Of a DNA stretch of 64,000 nt, positions 18,027 to 26,597 are shown in pieces. This DNA is from an uncultured Clostridia bacterium (GTDB taxonomy: Bacteria > Bacillota > Clostridia > Christensenellales > UBA3700). The notes under the pieces were generated by a model. It had not been told where the DNA came from. It saw only the letters and a program-made list of their open reading frames with translations, and ran no database searches. Numbering within the stretch: position 1 is the stretch's first letter; each line of letters begins with the position of its first letter. The stretch lies in contig CALGRX010000017.1 in assembly GCA_937880755.1 (NCBI GenBank), forward strand, positions 254,870-318,869. The letters run 5' to 3'. Position numbers and translations under genes: made by a program.

Positions 18027-20447
18027 ATGCAAAATTTTAGCAGTGAATGTGCAAAAGTAATGAACAAAGCGACGGAATACGCGTCAATGAGCGGTGGTCT
18101 TTTGGGTACCGAGCATCTTATATGCGGTATGATTGACGTGGAAGATAGTTATGCCGGAAAGCTACTCAAAGAGAGCGGACTAGTCAAGGAACATATCGGT
18201 ATGTTGATACAGACCGACGGATACACCCAATCGGTAAGTTTGAGTAACCGTACTAGAAACGTCATTGCCAACGCGCAAATTCTTGCCGAGAGAGTGGGAG
18301 AGCAGACGATATCTTCGGACAAACTTCTCTTTGCGATTTTGTGCGAAAAGTCCTCGTACGCCTACAAGGGCTTGGAGAGTTTTGGCGTTAATATCGAATC
18401 TTTGAAGAGCAAAATTATACAAAATATTGAAAAACAAAAGTCCGGAGGCGGTGGATTTTTTTACAACGCCTACGACGAAAATTCTACCTCGCAAGAGGGA
18501 GAAAAGAGCGAACTCGACAACTTTGGCGTAGACCTCACCCAAAAGGCAAGACAAGGCAAGCTCGATCCTGTCATTGGTAGAAGCAAAGAGATTGAGAGAA
18601 TTATCCAAATACTCAGCAGGAGAACTAAAAACAACCCTGTGTTGATTGGTGAGCCCGGCGTAGGTAAGAGTGCCGTGGTCGAAGGTTTGGCGCAAGCAAT
18701 AGTCAACGGCGACGTCCCCGAGATGCTAAAAAACAAAAAGGTATTTAGCCTCGATATGGCAAGCTTGCTGGCGGGCACTAAGTATAGAGGCGACTTCGAG
18801 GAAAGACTCAAAAACGCTATCGACGCACTCAAAAAAGACGGCAATACTATCTTGTTTATCGACGAAATCCATACCATAGTGGGCGCGGGCTCGACGGGCG
18901 AAAACGGAATGGACGCCGCTAATATCCTCAAGCCTCAACTGGCTAGAGGAGAACTGCAAACAATAGGCGCGACTACCTTGGACGAGTATAGAAAATATAT
19001 CGAAAAGGATAGCGCGTTGGAGAGAAGATTTCAACCGATAACAGTCGACCCTCCGACCGTAGAAGATACCATACTCATACTCAAAGGCTTGAGAGAGAAG
19101 TACGAACAACACCACAAGGTTACAATTACCGACGAGGCTATCAAGGCGGCTGCGGAACTGAGCGATAGATATATCAGCGATAGATTTTTGCCCGATAAAG
19201 CCATAGACCTCATTGACGAGGCGGCAAGCCGTAAAAAGATAGGCGCCAACGTTGCTCCAAAAGAGATTAAGGAAACCGAGGATAAGTTGACAAGACTGAG
19301 AGTGGAGCTCGAGGACGCGAAAAATCATAGCGAGTACCTCAAGTGCCACGATATTCAACAACAAATCAACTCTTTGGAAGAAAAACTTGCAGGGGAAAAG
19401 GAAAAATGGAAAGATAGTCAAGTCGAGCAAGAACTGTCTATCGGCGAGTCCGATATCGCCCAAATCGTGTCTTCGTGGACGGGCGTGCCCGTGGTAAAAA
19501 TCACCCAAAGCGAGAGCGAAAAACTCCTTGACCTCGAAAATATCTTGCGTAAGAGAGTAATAGGTCAAGACGAGGCGGTGGAAGCCGTTGCCAAAGCGGT
19601 AAGAAGAGCGAGAGTGGGTATCAAAGACCCTAACAGACCTATCGGCTCCTTTATCTTCTTGGGACCTACGGGCGTGGGCAAAACCGAATTGTCCAAGGCT
19701 TTGGCTGAGGCAATGTTCGGCGACGAAAACTTGATGATAAGAGTGGATATGAGCGAGTATATGGAAAAGTTTAACGTGTCCAAGCTTATCGGCTCGGCAC
19801 CGGGTTACGTGGGCTTCGACGAGGGCGGACAACTGACCGAAAAGGTGAGAAGAAAACCTTATTCCGTAATACTATTCGACGAGATAGAAAAGGCTCACCC
19901 AGACGTATTCAACATTATGTTGCAGATACTCGAGGACGGTAGATTGACCGACTCGCACGGCAGGGTGGTTAGCTTCAAAAACACCATAATCATTATGACT
20001 TCTAACATAGGCGCACAAGAAATCAAATCTACCAAGAGCCTCGGCTTTGGCGAAAACAGCAACTCTTACGAGAATATGAGAGAAAAACAAATGGACGCCC
20101 TCAAAAAGGCGATGAGACCTGAGTTTATCAATCGTATAGACGACATAGTGATTTTCCGCGCACTCGAAAAGGATGATATGAAGAAGATTGCAGGGCTTAT
20201 CGTAGACAACCTTATAGGTAGACTTGCCAAGAACGGCTACAAGCTCTCGGTATCCGATGCGGCTAAGGATATGGTCATCGAAAAAGGCTCCGACGCTCAG
20301 TACGGCGCAAGACCGTTGAGGAGAGCCGTGCAAAGAATGATTGAGGACGAACTCTCCGAACGTATCCTCAAAGGCGAATTTGCGATAGGCGACGAGATTG
20401 ACGTCGATAGAGACGGCGATACTCTTACCTTTGCAAAAAAAGTGTAA
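18027..20447 (+). CDS. clpC: ClpC, AAA+ unfoldase of the Clp protease
   Basis: 806-residue hexameric unfoldase that delivers arginine-phosphorylated or adaptor-bound proteins to ClpP. An N-terminal Clp_N repeat domain (about 1-145) is followed by AAA-1 with Walker A GEPGVGKS at 208-215. A coiled-coil M domain with a UVR-like motif lies at about 410-455, and AAA-2 has Walker A GPTGVGKT at 546-553. Walker B is seen as TILFIDEIHT and SVILFDEIEKAHPD. AGGAGGTGA precedes the ATG. It ends the operon, and a hairpin terminator follows eight bases later. No clpP is in the window. Confidence 0.97.
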   Translation: MQNFSSECAKVMNKATEYASMSGGLLGTEHLICGMIDVEDSYAGKLLKESGLVKEHIGMLIQTDGYTQSVSLSNRTRNVIANAQILAERVGEQTISSDKLLFAILCEKSSYAYKGLESFGVNIESLKSKIIQNIEKQKSGGGGFFYNAYDENSTSQEGEKSELDNFGVDLTQKARQGKLDPVIGRSKEIERIIQILSRRTKNNPVLIGEPGVGKSAVVEGLAQAIVNGDVPEMLKNKKVFSLDMASLLAGTKYRGDFEERLKNAIDALKKDGNTILFIDEIHTIVGAGSTGENGMDAANILKPQLARGELQTIGATTLDEYRKYIEKDSALERRFQPITVDPPTVEDTILILKGLREKYEQHHKVTITDEAIKAAAELSDRYISDRFLPDKAIDLIDEAASRKKIGANVAPKEIKETEDKLTRLRVELEDAKNHSEYLKCHDIQQQINSLEEKLAGEKEKWKDSQVEQELSIGESDIAQIVSSWTGVPVVKITQSESEKLLDLENILRKRVIGQDEAVEAVAKAVRRARVGIKDPNRPIGSFIFLGPTGVGKTELSKALAEAMFGDENLMIRVDMSEYMEKFNVSKLIGSAPGYVGFDEGGQLTEKVRRKPYSVILFDEIEKAHPDVFNIMLQILEDGRLTDSHGRVVSFKNTIIIMTSNIGAQEIKSTKSLGFGENSNSYENMREKQMDALKKAMRPEFINRIDDIVIFRALEKDDMKKIAGLIVDNLIGRLAKNGYKLSVSDAAKDMVIEKGSDAQYGARPLRRAVQRMIEDELSERILKGEFAIGDEIDVDRDGDTLTFAKKV

Positions 20448-20454
20448 ATTATTT

Positions 20455-20482
20455 TAAAAGCCCCCTTGAAGAGAGGGCTTTT
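20455..20482 (+). terminator. intrinsic terminator after clpC
   Basis: AAAAGCCC, loop, GGGCTTTT. The hpf -35 box lies inside its loop, so terminator and next promoter are superimposed. Confidence 0.75.
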
Positions 20483-20494
20483 GTATGTTATAAT
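20466..20494 (+). promoter_or_regulatory. sigma-A type promoter of hpf
   Basis: TTGAAG (20466-20471), 17 bases, TATAAT (20489-20494). The leader then contains GCGTATCGAC (20523-20532), half of the dispersed palindromic motif. Confidence 0.75.
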
Positions 20495-20549
20495 CAAAGT
20501 ACGAAATAGGTGTGACGCTTTTGCGTATCGACACCGCAAGGAGGACAAC

Positions 20550-21071
20550 ATGAGAGTAGAAATCGTATCCAAAAACTACAAGGTATCCGACCACATCAAA
20601 GACATCATCGAGATGAAACTCGAGAAGTTCGGCAGATACTTCGAGGACGACGCCGTAGCAAAAATTATGCTGAAAGAGATAGGCAAAGAAAAGTACGTAA
20701 TGGAAATTACCATCTTCTTCGGCGGCAATATGGTAAGAAGCGAAGTAACGTCGGACAATATGTACAACAATATCGACATTGCATTGCCTAAGATAGAAGG
20801 TCAAATAAGAAAACACCGTACCAAACTCGGCAAGATGAGAAAGAGCGCTTTGGATGCGGATAGTTTGTACGAAATTCCTCAAGCCAAGGAAAAGGAGTTG
20901 GTTAAGACCAAATCCTTCCAACTCAAAAAAATCAGCGTGGCGGAAGCTATCGCGGAGATGGAACTCGTCGACCACGACTTCTTTGCTTTCGTCAACGACG
21001 CCAACGGTATGGTCAATATCGTGTATAGAAGAACTGACGGCAACGTTGGTTTGATTGACCTAGTATACTAA
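20550..21071 (+). CDS. hpf: ribosome hibernation promoting factor, long form
   Basis: 173-residue long HPF that dimerises ribosomes into 100S particles in stationary phase. Residues 1-95 form the ribosome-binding S30AE domain (MRVEIVSKNYKVSDHIKDII). A linker leads to the C-terminal dimerisation domain with VAEAIAEMELVDHDFFAFVN and NIVYRRTDGNVGLIDL. The frame runs back to 20466, but the ATG at 20550 has AAGGAGG upstream. Its own promoter overlaps the clpC terminator. Confidence 0.95.
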   Translation: MRVEIVSKNYKVSDHIKDIIEMKLEKFGRYFEDDAVAKIMLKEIGKEKYVMEITIFFGGNMVRSEVTSDNMYNNIDIALPKIEGQIRKHRTKLGKMRKSALDADSLYEIPQAKEKELVKTKSFQLKKISVAEAIAEMELVDHDFFAFVNDANGMVNIVYRRTDGNVGLIDLVY

Positions 21072-21119
21072 ATCGTCGGCAATCAAATAACAAGATAATC
21101 GACAATGATACCTAAAATT

Positions 21120-21147
21120 AATATCGGCTGAAACACGCCGATATTTT
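21120..21147 (+). terminator. intrinsic terminator after hpf
   Basis: AATATCGGC, loop TGAAACAC, GCCGATATTTTTGT. Confidence 0.88.
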
Positions 21148-21260
21148 TGTGTTATCGCTTACTTTTTGACGGGCGTAGGTATTAAAATCGTTGTGTAAGA
21201 GAGTCGTATCGACGGATAAAGCGCAAAAAGTCAATACGTGTTGCAAAAAGGAGAAAAAGT

Positions 21261-21766
21261 ATAAACGAACAATGGCGAATCGTGCAAGTGCAAAAACAAG
21301 AAATCGAAGAATTTAGCAAGTTTGCAAAAGGTATATGGGGCGAGTATTTACCGCACTTCTTTCCGACGAGCAAATAGCGTATATGCTCGATATGTTTTTG
21401 TCGATAGAGGTGCTAGAAAAGCAATTTGACGGCGAGTACGAATACTGTTATTGTTTGGTGGACGGCAAAAAAGCGGGATTTATCGGTCTGGAATATGAAA
21501 AAGACGCGCTCTTTTTGTCCAAACTCTATCTAGCAAAAGAGTATAGGGGCAGAGGCTTGGCAAGCAAAATGTTCGCCTCTATCGACAAGCAAGCGATAGA
21601 CAACGGCTACAGCAAGATTTACCTCACCTGCAACAAGTATAACCGTCATTCTATGGACGTGTATGCTAAGAAGGGCTTTGAAATAGTCGAAAGCGTGGTG
21701 ACGGATAATGGTAGCGGGTTCGTAATGGACGACTACGTATTAGAAAAGAAAATAAGATTTGTGTAG
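21261..21766 (+). pseudogene. GNAT-family acetyltransferase, start codon and reading frame disrupted
   Basis: The C-terminal part (from 21335) has the acetyl-CoA motif KLYLAKEYRGRGLASKMF of GNAT enzymes. The expected N terminus exists in another frame: from 21261 it reads NEQWRIVQVQ, QEIEEFSKFAKGIWGEYLPHF and then a TAG at 21375. The two frames meet at about 21357-21362 between LPHF and LSDEQIAYM, a junction that looks like one protein cut by an indel. An AAAGGAG stands seven bases before 21261, but the codon there is ATA, not ATG. Alternatively a shorter protein starting at 21335 may be made, without its first strand and helix. The substrate is unknown. Confidence 0.65.
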
Positions 21767-21792
21767 ACACGGCGCGCGGGTTGTGTTAGAAT
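21764..21792 (+). promoter_or_regulatory. promoter of the lipoprotein gene, predicted leaderless
   Basis: TAGACA (21764-21769), 17 bases, TAGAAT (21787-21792), then seven bases to the ATG at 21800. There is no Shine-Dalgarno. Confidence 0.65.
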
Positions 21793-21799
21793 TGAGTAT

Positions 21800-24700
21800 A
21801 TGAGAAGTAAGATTTTGACTATTTTGGCGATTGTCGCCACGTTATGTTTGACTACGTTGGGACTTGGCGCTTGCAAGAGCGCAGAACATACTCTAGCGTA
21901 TGACGACGACGTGGAGGCTAGATATGCCGACGGAATTAGCATAGTAGGTACTGCCGACGCTCCGACTTACGCCGTGGAATATCAAAACAAAGCCAGAGTA
22001 GAACAACAAATGTACGTGGATAATACCGTCAAAGGCTTGCATTTGACGGGGCTTTATTTGCCAAAGGGCGAGACGATGAGCGTTACCGTCTCTGCCGAAA
22101 CGGCACAAAAGAGCCACAAAATCGTCGTCAACAGTTGCACGAACGATAAAGAAACTGTAGAACTCAATTCCGTAAGAACGCAATATACCTCTAGTCTAGG
22201 CGGTAGAGTCGATATTTTGGTGGACGGCGCCGTAGAAGAAAAGAACGTATTCGAAATCAAAATCGACGGCTGTGTGAGAATGCCTTTTTATCGTCTTGGT
22301 GTGGAGAGAGAAAAACCGCAAGCCGAGCAAAACGGTTGGGCAACGCTAGATTGTGGCAATATTAGGTTTGTCTTTCCGTCGGATATTTTGGGTGACGTAA
22401 ACGGACTTGATAACAGTCTTAAGTGGTGGCGTTCCGCCGTAGAGGCTATGTGCCGTATGACCGACGTCAAGTTTATCGACGGGGATTTGTCTCCAATCAT
22501 CGTCTTGGTTGACCCGAGCATTGACGGTGTGGGCGGTGAGTGGAACAAAAACGAAAAGTACGTCAGAATCGGCAAAAGCGGATTTGAGAACGTGACAGAC
22601 TACGAAAGCCTCAAGACGGGTGGCGGAAAGCCCCTGTTATATATTATCGGCGATATGCTGGCAGACGGAGCAGACGGCTACGACGAAGGTCCTTTGCAAA
22701 ATAAGTTAGGCAAGGTAATATCCAATCTCACCTATATAATTATGACCGACAATATCAAAGACGGTGAGGGCAACGGTATTGCCAACGCTTACTTGCAATT
22801 AGAAAAGGCGGTGTCGGGTGAGACTTTAGAGGACAGCAATATCGAGGTCTTTTTTGACGGATTGTTGCATAGCGTGGGTATGGAAAGGACCATCAACGCC
22901 TTGCAACAATACAAGTATACGATAAAACAAAGCTCTGCCGTAGACAAGTGGAGCGAATATATCCGAGACATTAGCCAAGAGAGTATCGAAATCGGCAACG
23001 AAAAGGTGGAGTTGATTGGAACCGACCTATCGTACTATTGCGAATGGCTGAATATGGAAGTGTCGCAAGAGTGCAAGGACGCAATGAGGGGCAAAAAACT
23101 ATTCGTGCCGGTGCAATCGCAATACGCAACGGGCGTGAGCAAAGAAAATTGCCAGACGGGTATCAGTCTTGCATTGGGACAAAAGACGGTGATAGACTTT
23201 GCTTCTTCGATAATATCGCCAATCTCGGGTTGGAAGGTCGAGAGCGTGGAAGGCAAGGGTTGGGTCGCTACCGAAAGCGGTAGATACGAGTATAATCCGT
23301 CTGCAGATAGGCTTTTCGACGAATTTCAACTAAACCTTGTCAACGGCGAATTGAAAACTTCGCTGTACGGCAGAGTTGCGGTGGATATAAGGGTAGCTTC
23401 GTATCAATTGTATAGAGATATACCGTTCAGAGACGTGGATAAGGCGATAAAGGGTGTGGCAAACATGACGCCAAGCGATAAGGCAAGCTTGCCAAAAGCC
23501 CAAGTGCCGGAAGAGAGCGAGGTGGACGATAGCAAGTATTCGTTTGGGGTGACTAAGGGCAGTCTACAAGTGGAAGAGGATGGCAATTATACCTTTTTCC
23601 TAAAGAGTAAAGGCTTGGTCAAGGTCAACTTCGGCGTGAACGAATTTATGTTTGAAATGTTCAACAACTATCTCACCGTCAGCGATTACACTCATGAGCT
23701 GCAATACCAACTTAGCTTGGAAAAAGACAAGGTGTACAACTTTGAAATTTTCGTTTTGTCGACGCAAGGCGGCGGTTGGGCGACTTTGGGTATCGAAACG
23801 CCTTACGGTATACAGGATTTGGGACAAGATAACGTCGTCTTTTGGAATATGAAAAGAAGCGATGAAATGCGTTACGAAAGTCCAATTTTGCCGATAGAAG
23901 ATATTGATTTGCATAGCCAAGTTTACGACGACTTTTTGTCCTCGAGATGGGCGCTTACCGGCTCTATCGAGCTCAAGGAAAACAGCAATAATATATACTT
24001 GTTTGACGACAACAACGCCACTTACTTCGAGCCTATTGACGTTGTCAATAGTTACGTCGTCGAGTGGGATATGCAGTCGGAAAGAGGGGCAGAATATTTG
24101 GCGTTGGACGTCAAAACCGATATGCTGGGTGCCAATATCAAAGTGCAAACGGCAAGCGTAGCCAATCAATGGCAAGACGTATTGGTAACAACTATTGACG
24201 CCACCCAAAACGCCTTTGACTTTGGGAGGAGCGTGTCTTGCAGATACGTAAAGTTGACGATAGACAAGCCTACCGACTTTGCTTGCTCGATTGGTGGCGT
24301 TGCATTAGGAAAAATCGTTGACCAAAGCCGTATAGTGCCTAATACAAGTAGGGCGATATCCTATCAAGGAGAGTGGAAGAGTATAGAACAATATGCGAGC
24401 GTCAACGGCTCGCTAGCTAGCAACGTGGACAGAAACTGCGCTATGGAATACGAGTTTTACGGCTCGATGATTGCAGTTTACGCAACCAAGGACACCTCAT
24501 TCGGACACGCCAAAGTTTATATAGACGGCAAGGAACATTCGATAGTCGATTTGTCTAGCGACGTGGCAAGATGTGGCGAAAGAGTCTTTGCCCAAGAGTT
24601 TGAAACGATGGGACTGCACACCATCAAAATCGTACCCGTTGACGACGACCAAATCAATATCGACTATTTGACGGTAATAGAGGGCGTAAGACCGGAGCAA

Positions 24701-24817
24701 GAGCCTGCGACGTTCAATTATTGGCTCATTGCCATAATTCCCGCCGTGGCTTTGGTGGGTTTCGTCGTGGCTTTGATTGCTGACAAGATATCCAAAAATC
24801 GCAAGAAGGCTCGCTAG
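21800..24817 (+). CDS. large surface lipoprotein with M60-like, PA14-like and F5/8-like regions
   Basis: 1005-residue exported protein. The signal peptide ends in the lipobox LGLGAC (Cys25), and a C-terminal membrane segment (YWLIAIIPAVALVGFVVALI) is followed by a basic tail, so both ends appear membrane-attached. The region around residues 75-110 (TGLYLPKGETMSVTVSAE) resembles the N-terminal module of M60/enhancin peptidases, but no HExxH zinc motif is present. Around 580-670 is a PA14-like fold (SLQVEEDGNYTFFLKSKG), then a discoidin-like segment to about 830, and a further beta-rich module to about 965. Probable role is binding host or dietary glycans. Domain calls are by eye and tentative; the lipoprotein call is firm. 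Confidence 0.7.
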   Translation: MRSKILTILAIVATLCLTTLGLGACKSAEHTLAYDDDVEARYADGISIVGTADAPTYAVEYQNKARVEQQMYVDNTVKGLHLTGLYLPKGETMSVTVSAETAQKSHKIVVNSCTNDKETVELNSVRTQYTSSLGGRVDILVDGAVEEKNVFEIKIDGCVRMPFYRLGVEREKPQAEQNGWATLDCGNIRFVFPSDILGDVNGLDNSLKWWRSAVEAMCRMTDVKFIDGDLSPIIVLVDPSIDGVGGEWNKNEKYVRIGKSGFENVTDYESLKTGGGKPLLYIIGDMLADGADGYDEGPLQNKLGKVISNLTYIIMTDNIKDGEGNGIANAYLQLEKAVSGETLEDSNIEVFFDGLLHSVGMERTINALQQYKYTIKQSSAVDKWSEYIRDISQESIEIGNEKVELIGTDLSYYCEWLNMEVSQECKDAMRGKKLFVPVQSQYATGVSKENCQTGISLALGQKTVIDFASSIISPISGWKVESVEGKGWVATESGRYEYNPSADRLFDEFQLNLVNGELKTSLYGRVAVDIRVASYQLYRDIPFRDVDKAIKGVANMTPSDKASLPKAQVPEESEVDDSKYSFGVTKGSLQVEEDGNYTFFLKSKGLVKVNFGVNEFMFEMFNNYLTVSDYTHELQYQLSLEKDKVYNFEIFVLSTQGGGWATLGIETPYGIQDLGQDNVVFWNMKRSDEMRYESPILPIEDIDLHSQVYDDFLSSRWALTGSIELKENSNNIYLFDDNNATYFEPIDVVNSYVVEWDMQSERGAEYLALDVKTDMLGANIKVQTASVANQWQDVLVTTIDATQNAFDFGRSVSCRYVKLTIDKPTDFACSIGGVALGKIVDQSRIVPNTSRAISYQGEWKSIEQYASVNGSLASNVDRNCAMEYEFYGSMIAVYATKDTSFGHAKVYIDGKEHSIVDLSSDVARCGERVFAQEFETMGLHTIKIVPVDDDQINIDYLTVIEGVRPEQEPATFNYWLIAIIPAVALVGFVVALIADKISKNRKKAR

Positions 24818-24834
24818 GTAATAATTGCAAATAA

Positions 24835-24850
24835 GTCAATACGTATCGAC
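24835..24850. repeat. dispersed palindromic motif
   Basis: GTCAATACGTATCGAC, 17 bases after the lipoprotein stop. Relatives are at 7215, 21230 and 30963, with half sites at 20523, 21203 and 48067. Confidence 0.5.
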
Positions 24851-24858
24851 AGTTTCGA

Positions 24859-24893
24859 CGCATCGCTATACGAAAGCGGTGCGCGATTTTTTG
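24859..24893 (+). terminator. probable terminator after the lipoprotein gene
   Basis: CGCATCGCT, loop, AGCGGTGCG with one mismatched pair, then CGATTTTTT. Confidence 0.7.
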
Positions 24894-25008
24894 CTAAGTG
24901 AGCAAGCAAAATTTTTGCGCATACTATGTATCGTACGACGTGGTAAGCAAAAAAAAGACGAATGCCGAATTTATAATAAAAATACATCGATAGTTGGGCT
25001 CAATTCGT

Positions 25009-25037
25009 TTGACACTTGCTATGCCAAAGGCTATAAT
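25009..25037 (+). promoter_or_regulatory. consensus promoter of the antiporter gene
   Basis: TTGACA (25009-25014), 17 bases, TATAAT (25032-25037): an exact sigma-A consensus. Confidence 0.85.
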
Positions 25038-25069
25038 TATGTCGATTGAAAAGGAGTTACTAAAGAGGT

Positions 25070-26482
25070 ATGGACTACACGTTTTTATTGGTTTTGGCAG
25101 TAATATTGTTCTCAACCAAACTGCTCGGCATCGTTATGAAAAAACTCGGCTTGCCACAGGTGTTAGGCTTTTTGCTGGCGGGCATTATTCTCGGTGCGAC
25201 GGGATTGGTGAAAAAATCGACCGAATTGACGGTATTTGCAACTATTGGCGTCAACCTCATTATGTTCTCGGCGGGACTAGAAACCAATATCAAGGAGATT
25301 AAGCGCAACGGCGCGGCGTCGGTGCTGATTACTTCGCTAGGCGTTATCGTGCCTATATTGTTGGGCTTTGGTGTCTCGTGGATTTTGCCTGACCTATCTA
25401 TGAAAGAAAGATGGTTCTTCGGCGTTATCCTTACGGCGACTTCCGTCGGCATAACCGTGGCGTGTCTAAAAGAGTTGGGCGTGCTCCACGGCAAAGTTGG
25501 TGCTTCTATCATCACTGCGGCGGTGCTTGACGATATCATCGGTATAGTTGTTTTGGCGTTTTTTACCGCAGAAGCCAAAGACGAACATATCGGAGTAAAG
25601 CTTATCAAGGCATTCGGCGGAGATTTGAGCAAGCTTGCGGGCTTTGCCGTATTGCTCAACGTGGTGCTCTTCTTCGCAATGGGTATAGGTCTTGGTTTGT
25701 TGGTGCATTACGCATTCAAATTGCTCAGCAAAAGATTCCCTCATACCAGAAGACTGTCGGCTTTTGGATTGATACTATGCTTTTTGTACGCGGGCGTGGC
25801 AGAGAAGTTCTTTGGTGTGGCGGCAATTACGGGCTCGTTCCTTGCCGGAATGATGCTGTCTAATATGCAAGAGACGGGATACGTCGAGAGAAGAATAGAC
25901 ATCAGCGCATATATGCTTTTTTCGCCAATTTTCTTTGCCAACATAGGTATATCTTTGGATTACGCTTCTTTGCTAGACAACATTAGCGGTAGACTAGTGC
26001 TTTTTTCGCTTGCATTCGTAGTATGCGGAATGCTTGCCAAGGTCATCGGTTGCGGCTTGGGGGCGGCAATGTTTAAGTACAAACCTAACCAATGCCTCAA
26101 GGTCGGCGTGGGAATGATGGTGAGAGGCGAGGTATGCCTCATCGTAGCGCAGACGGGACAAAGAGCGGGTATAATAGACTCACAATATTTCCCTGCAATC
26201 ATCTTGTTGATAGTCGCTTCTTCGATAGCAACGCCGTTGATACTCAAAGTCTTGTTTAAGAAGTATCCTAACGAGCCGTTGGACGAAGATAAGATAGGCG
26301 CAATAGATACCGTAGTCAAAGCCAATGCGGCAATGAGCGAGGTGAGAGAATTTTTGGGTGGCGTTGACGTTCAAAACATCGAGGTCAAGGCTCGTAGCCA
26401 AAGAGAGGCTATGCAAAAAAGTCAACAAATAGTAGACGACCAAGGCTCTGCTTCGAGCGACAAGCCTACGGAAAATAAATAA
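25070..26482 (+). CDS. CPA2-family Na+/K+:H+ antiporter (KefB/GerN type)
   Basis: 470-residue membrane protein with about twelve hydrophobic segments. GLPQVLGFLLAGIILG is the conserved TM2 region of CPA2 exchangers. GVNLIMFSAGLE, AAVLDDIIGIVVL (the Asp pair in the ion site) and ITGSFLAGMMLS are further family signatures. Residues after about 405 form a hydrophilic cytoplasmic tail without the TrkA-N NAD-binding domain of true KefB/KefC, so glutathione-gated K+ efflux is unlikely. Na+ or K+ exchange for protons is the likely role. AAAGAGGT precedes the ATG; monocistronic. Confidence 0.88.
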   Translation: MDYTFLLVLAVILFSTKLLGIVMKKLGLPQVLGFLLAGIILGATGLVKKSTELTVFATIGVNLIMFSAGLETNIKEIKRNGAASVLITSLGVIVPILLGFGVSWILPDLSMKERWFFGVILTATSVGITVACLKELGVLHGKVGASIITAAVLDDIIGIVVLAFFTAEAKDEHIGVKLIKAFGGDLSKLAGFAVLLNVVLFFAMGIGLGLLVHYAFKLLSKRFPHTRRLSAFGLILCFLYAGVAEKFFGVAAITGSFLAGMMLSNMQETGYVERRIDISAYMLFSPIFFANIGISLDYASLLDNISGRLVLFSLAFVVCGMLAKVIGCGLGAAMFKYKPNQCLKVGVGMMVRGEVCLIVAQTGQRAGIIDSQYFPAIILLIVASSIATPLILKVLFKKYPNEPLDEDKIGAIDTVVKANAAMSEVREFLGGVDVQNIEVKARSQREAMQKSQQIVDDQGSASSDKPTENK

Positions 26483-26502
26483 TTGAATAAAGTATTGCGA
26501 AC

Positions 26503-26541
26503 AAAACGCCTAGACGCGATAAGTCTAGGCGTTTTGCTTTT
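26503..26541 (+). terminator. intrinsic terminator after the antiporter
   Basis: AAAACGCCTAGAC, loop GCGATAA, GTCTAGGCGTTTTGCTTTT. Confidence 0.92.
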
Positions 26542-26562
26542 GGACAATTTTTGGTGGGGTTG

Positions 26563-26591
26563 TTGAAAAATAAAATAAAGCGTGTTATTAT
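26563..26591 (+). promoter_or_regulatory. promoter of the transglutaminase-like lipoprotein, predicted leaderless
   Basis: TTGAAA (26563-26568), 17 bases, TATTAT (26586-26591), then only six bases to the ATG at 26598. No Shine-Dalgarno. Confidence 0.65.
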
Positions 26592-26597
26592 ATAAAT

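Noticed and set aside
21800..24817. Active M60 metallopeptidase
   Set aside because: No HExxH motif could be found anywhere in the protein.
25070..26482. True KefB/KefC glutathione-gated potassium channel
   Set aside because: The C-terminal NAD-binding TrkA-N domain is missing and no KefG/KefF-type partner is adjacent.
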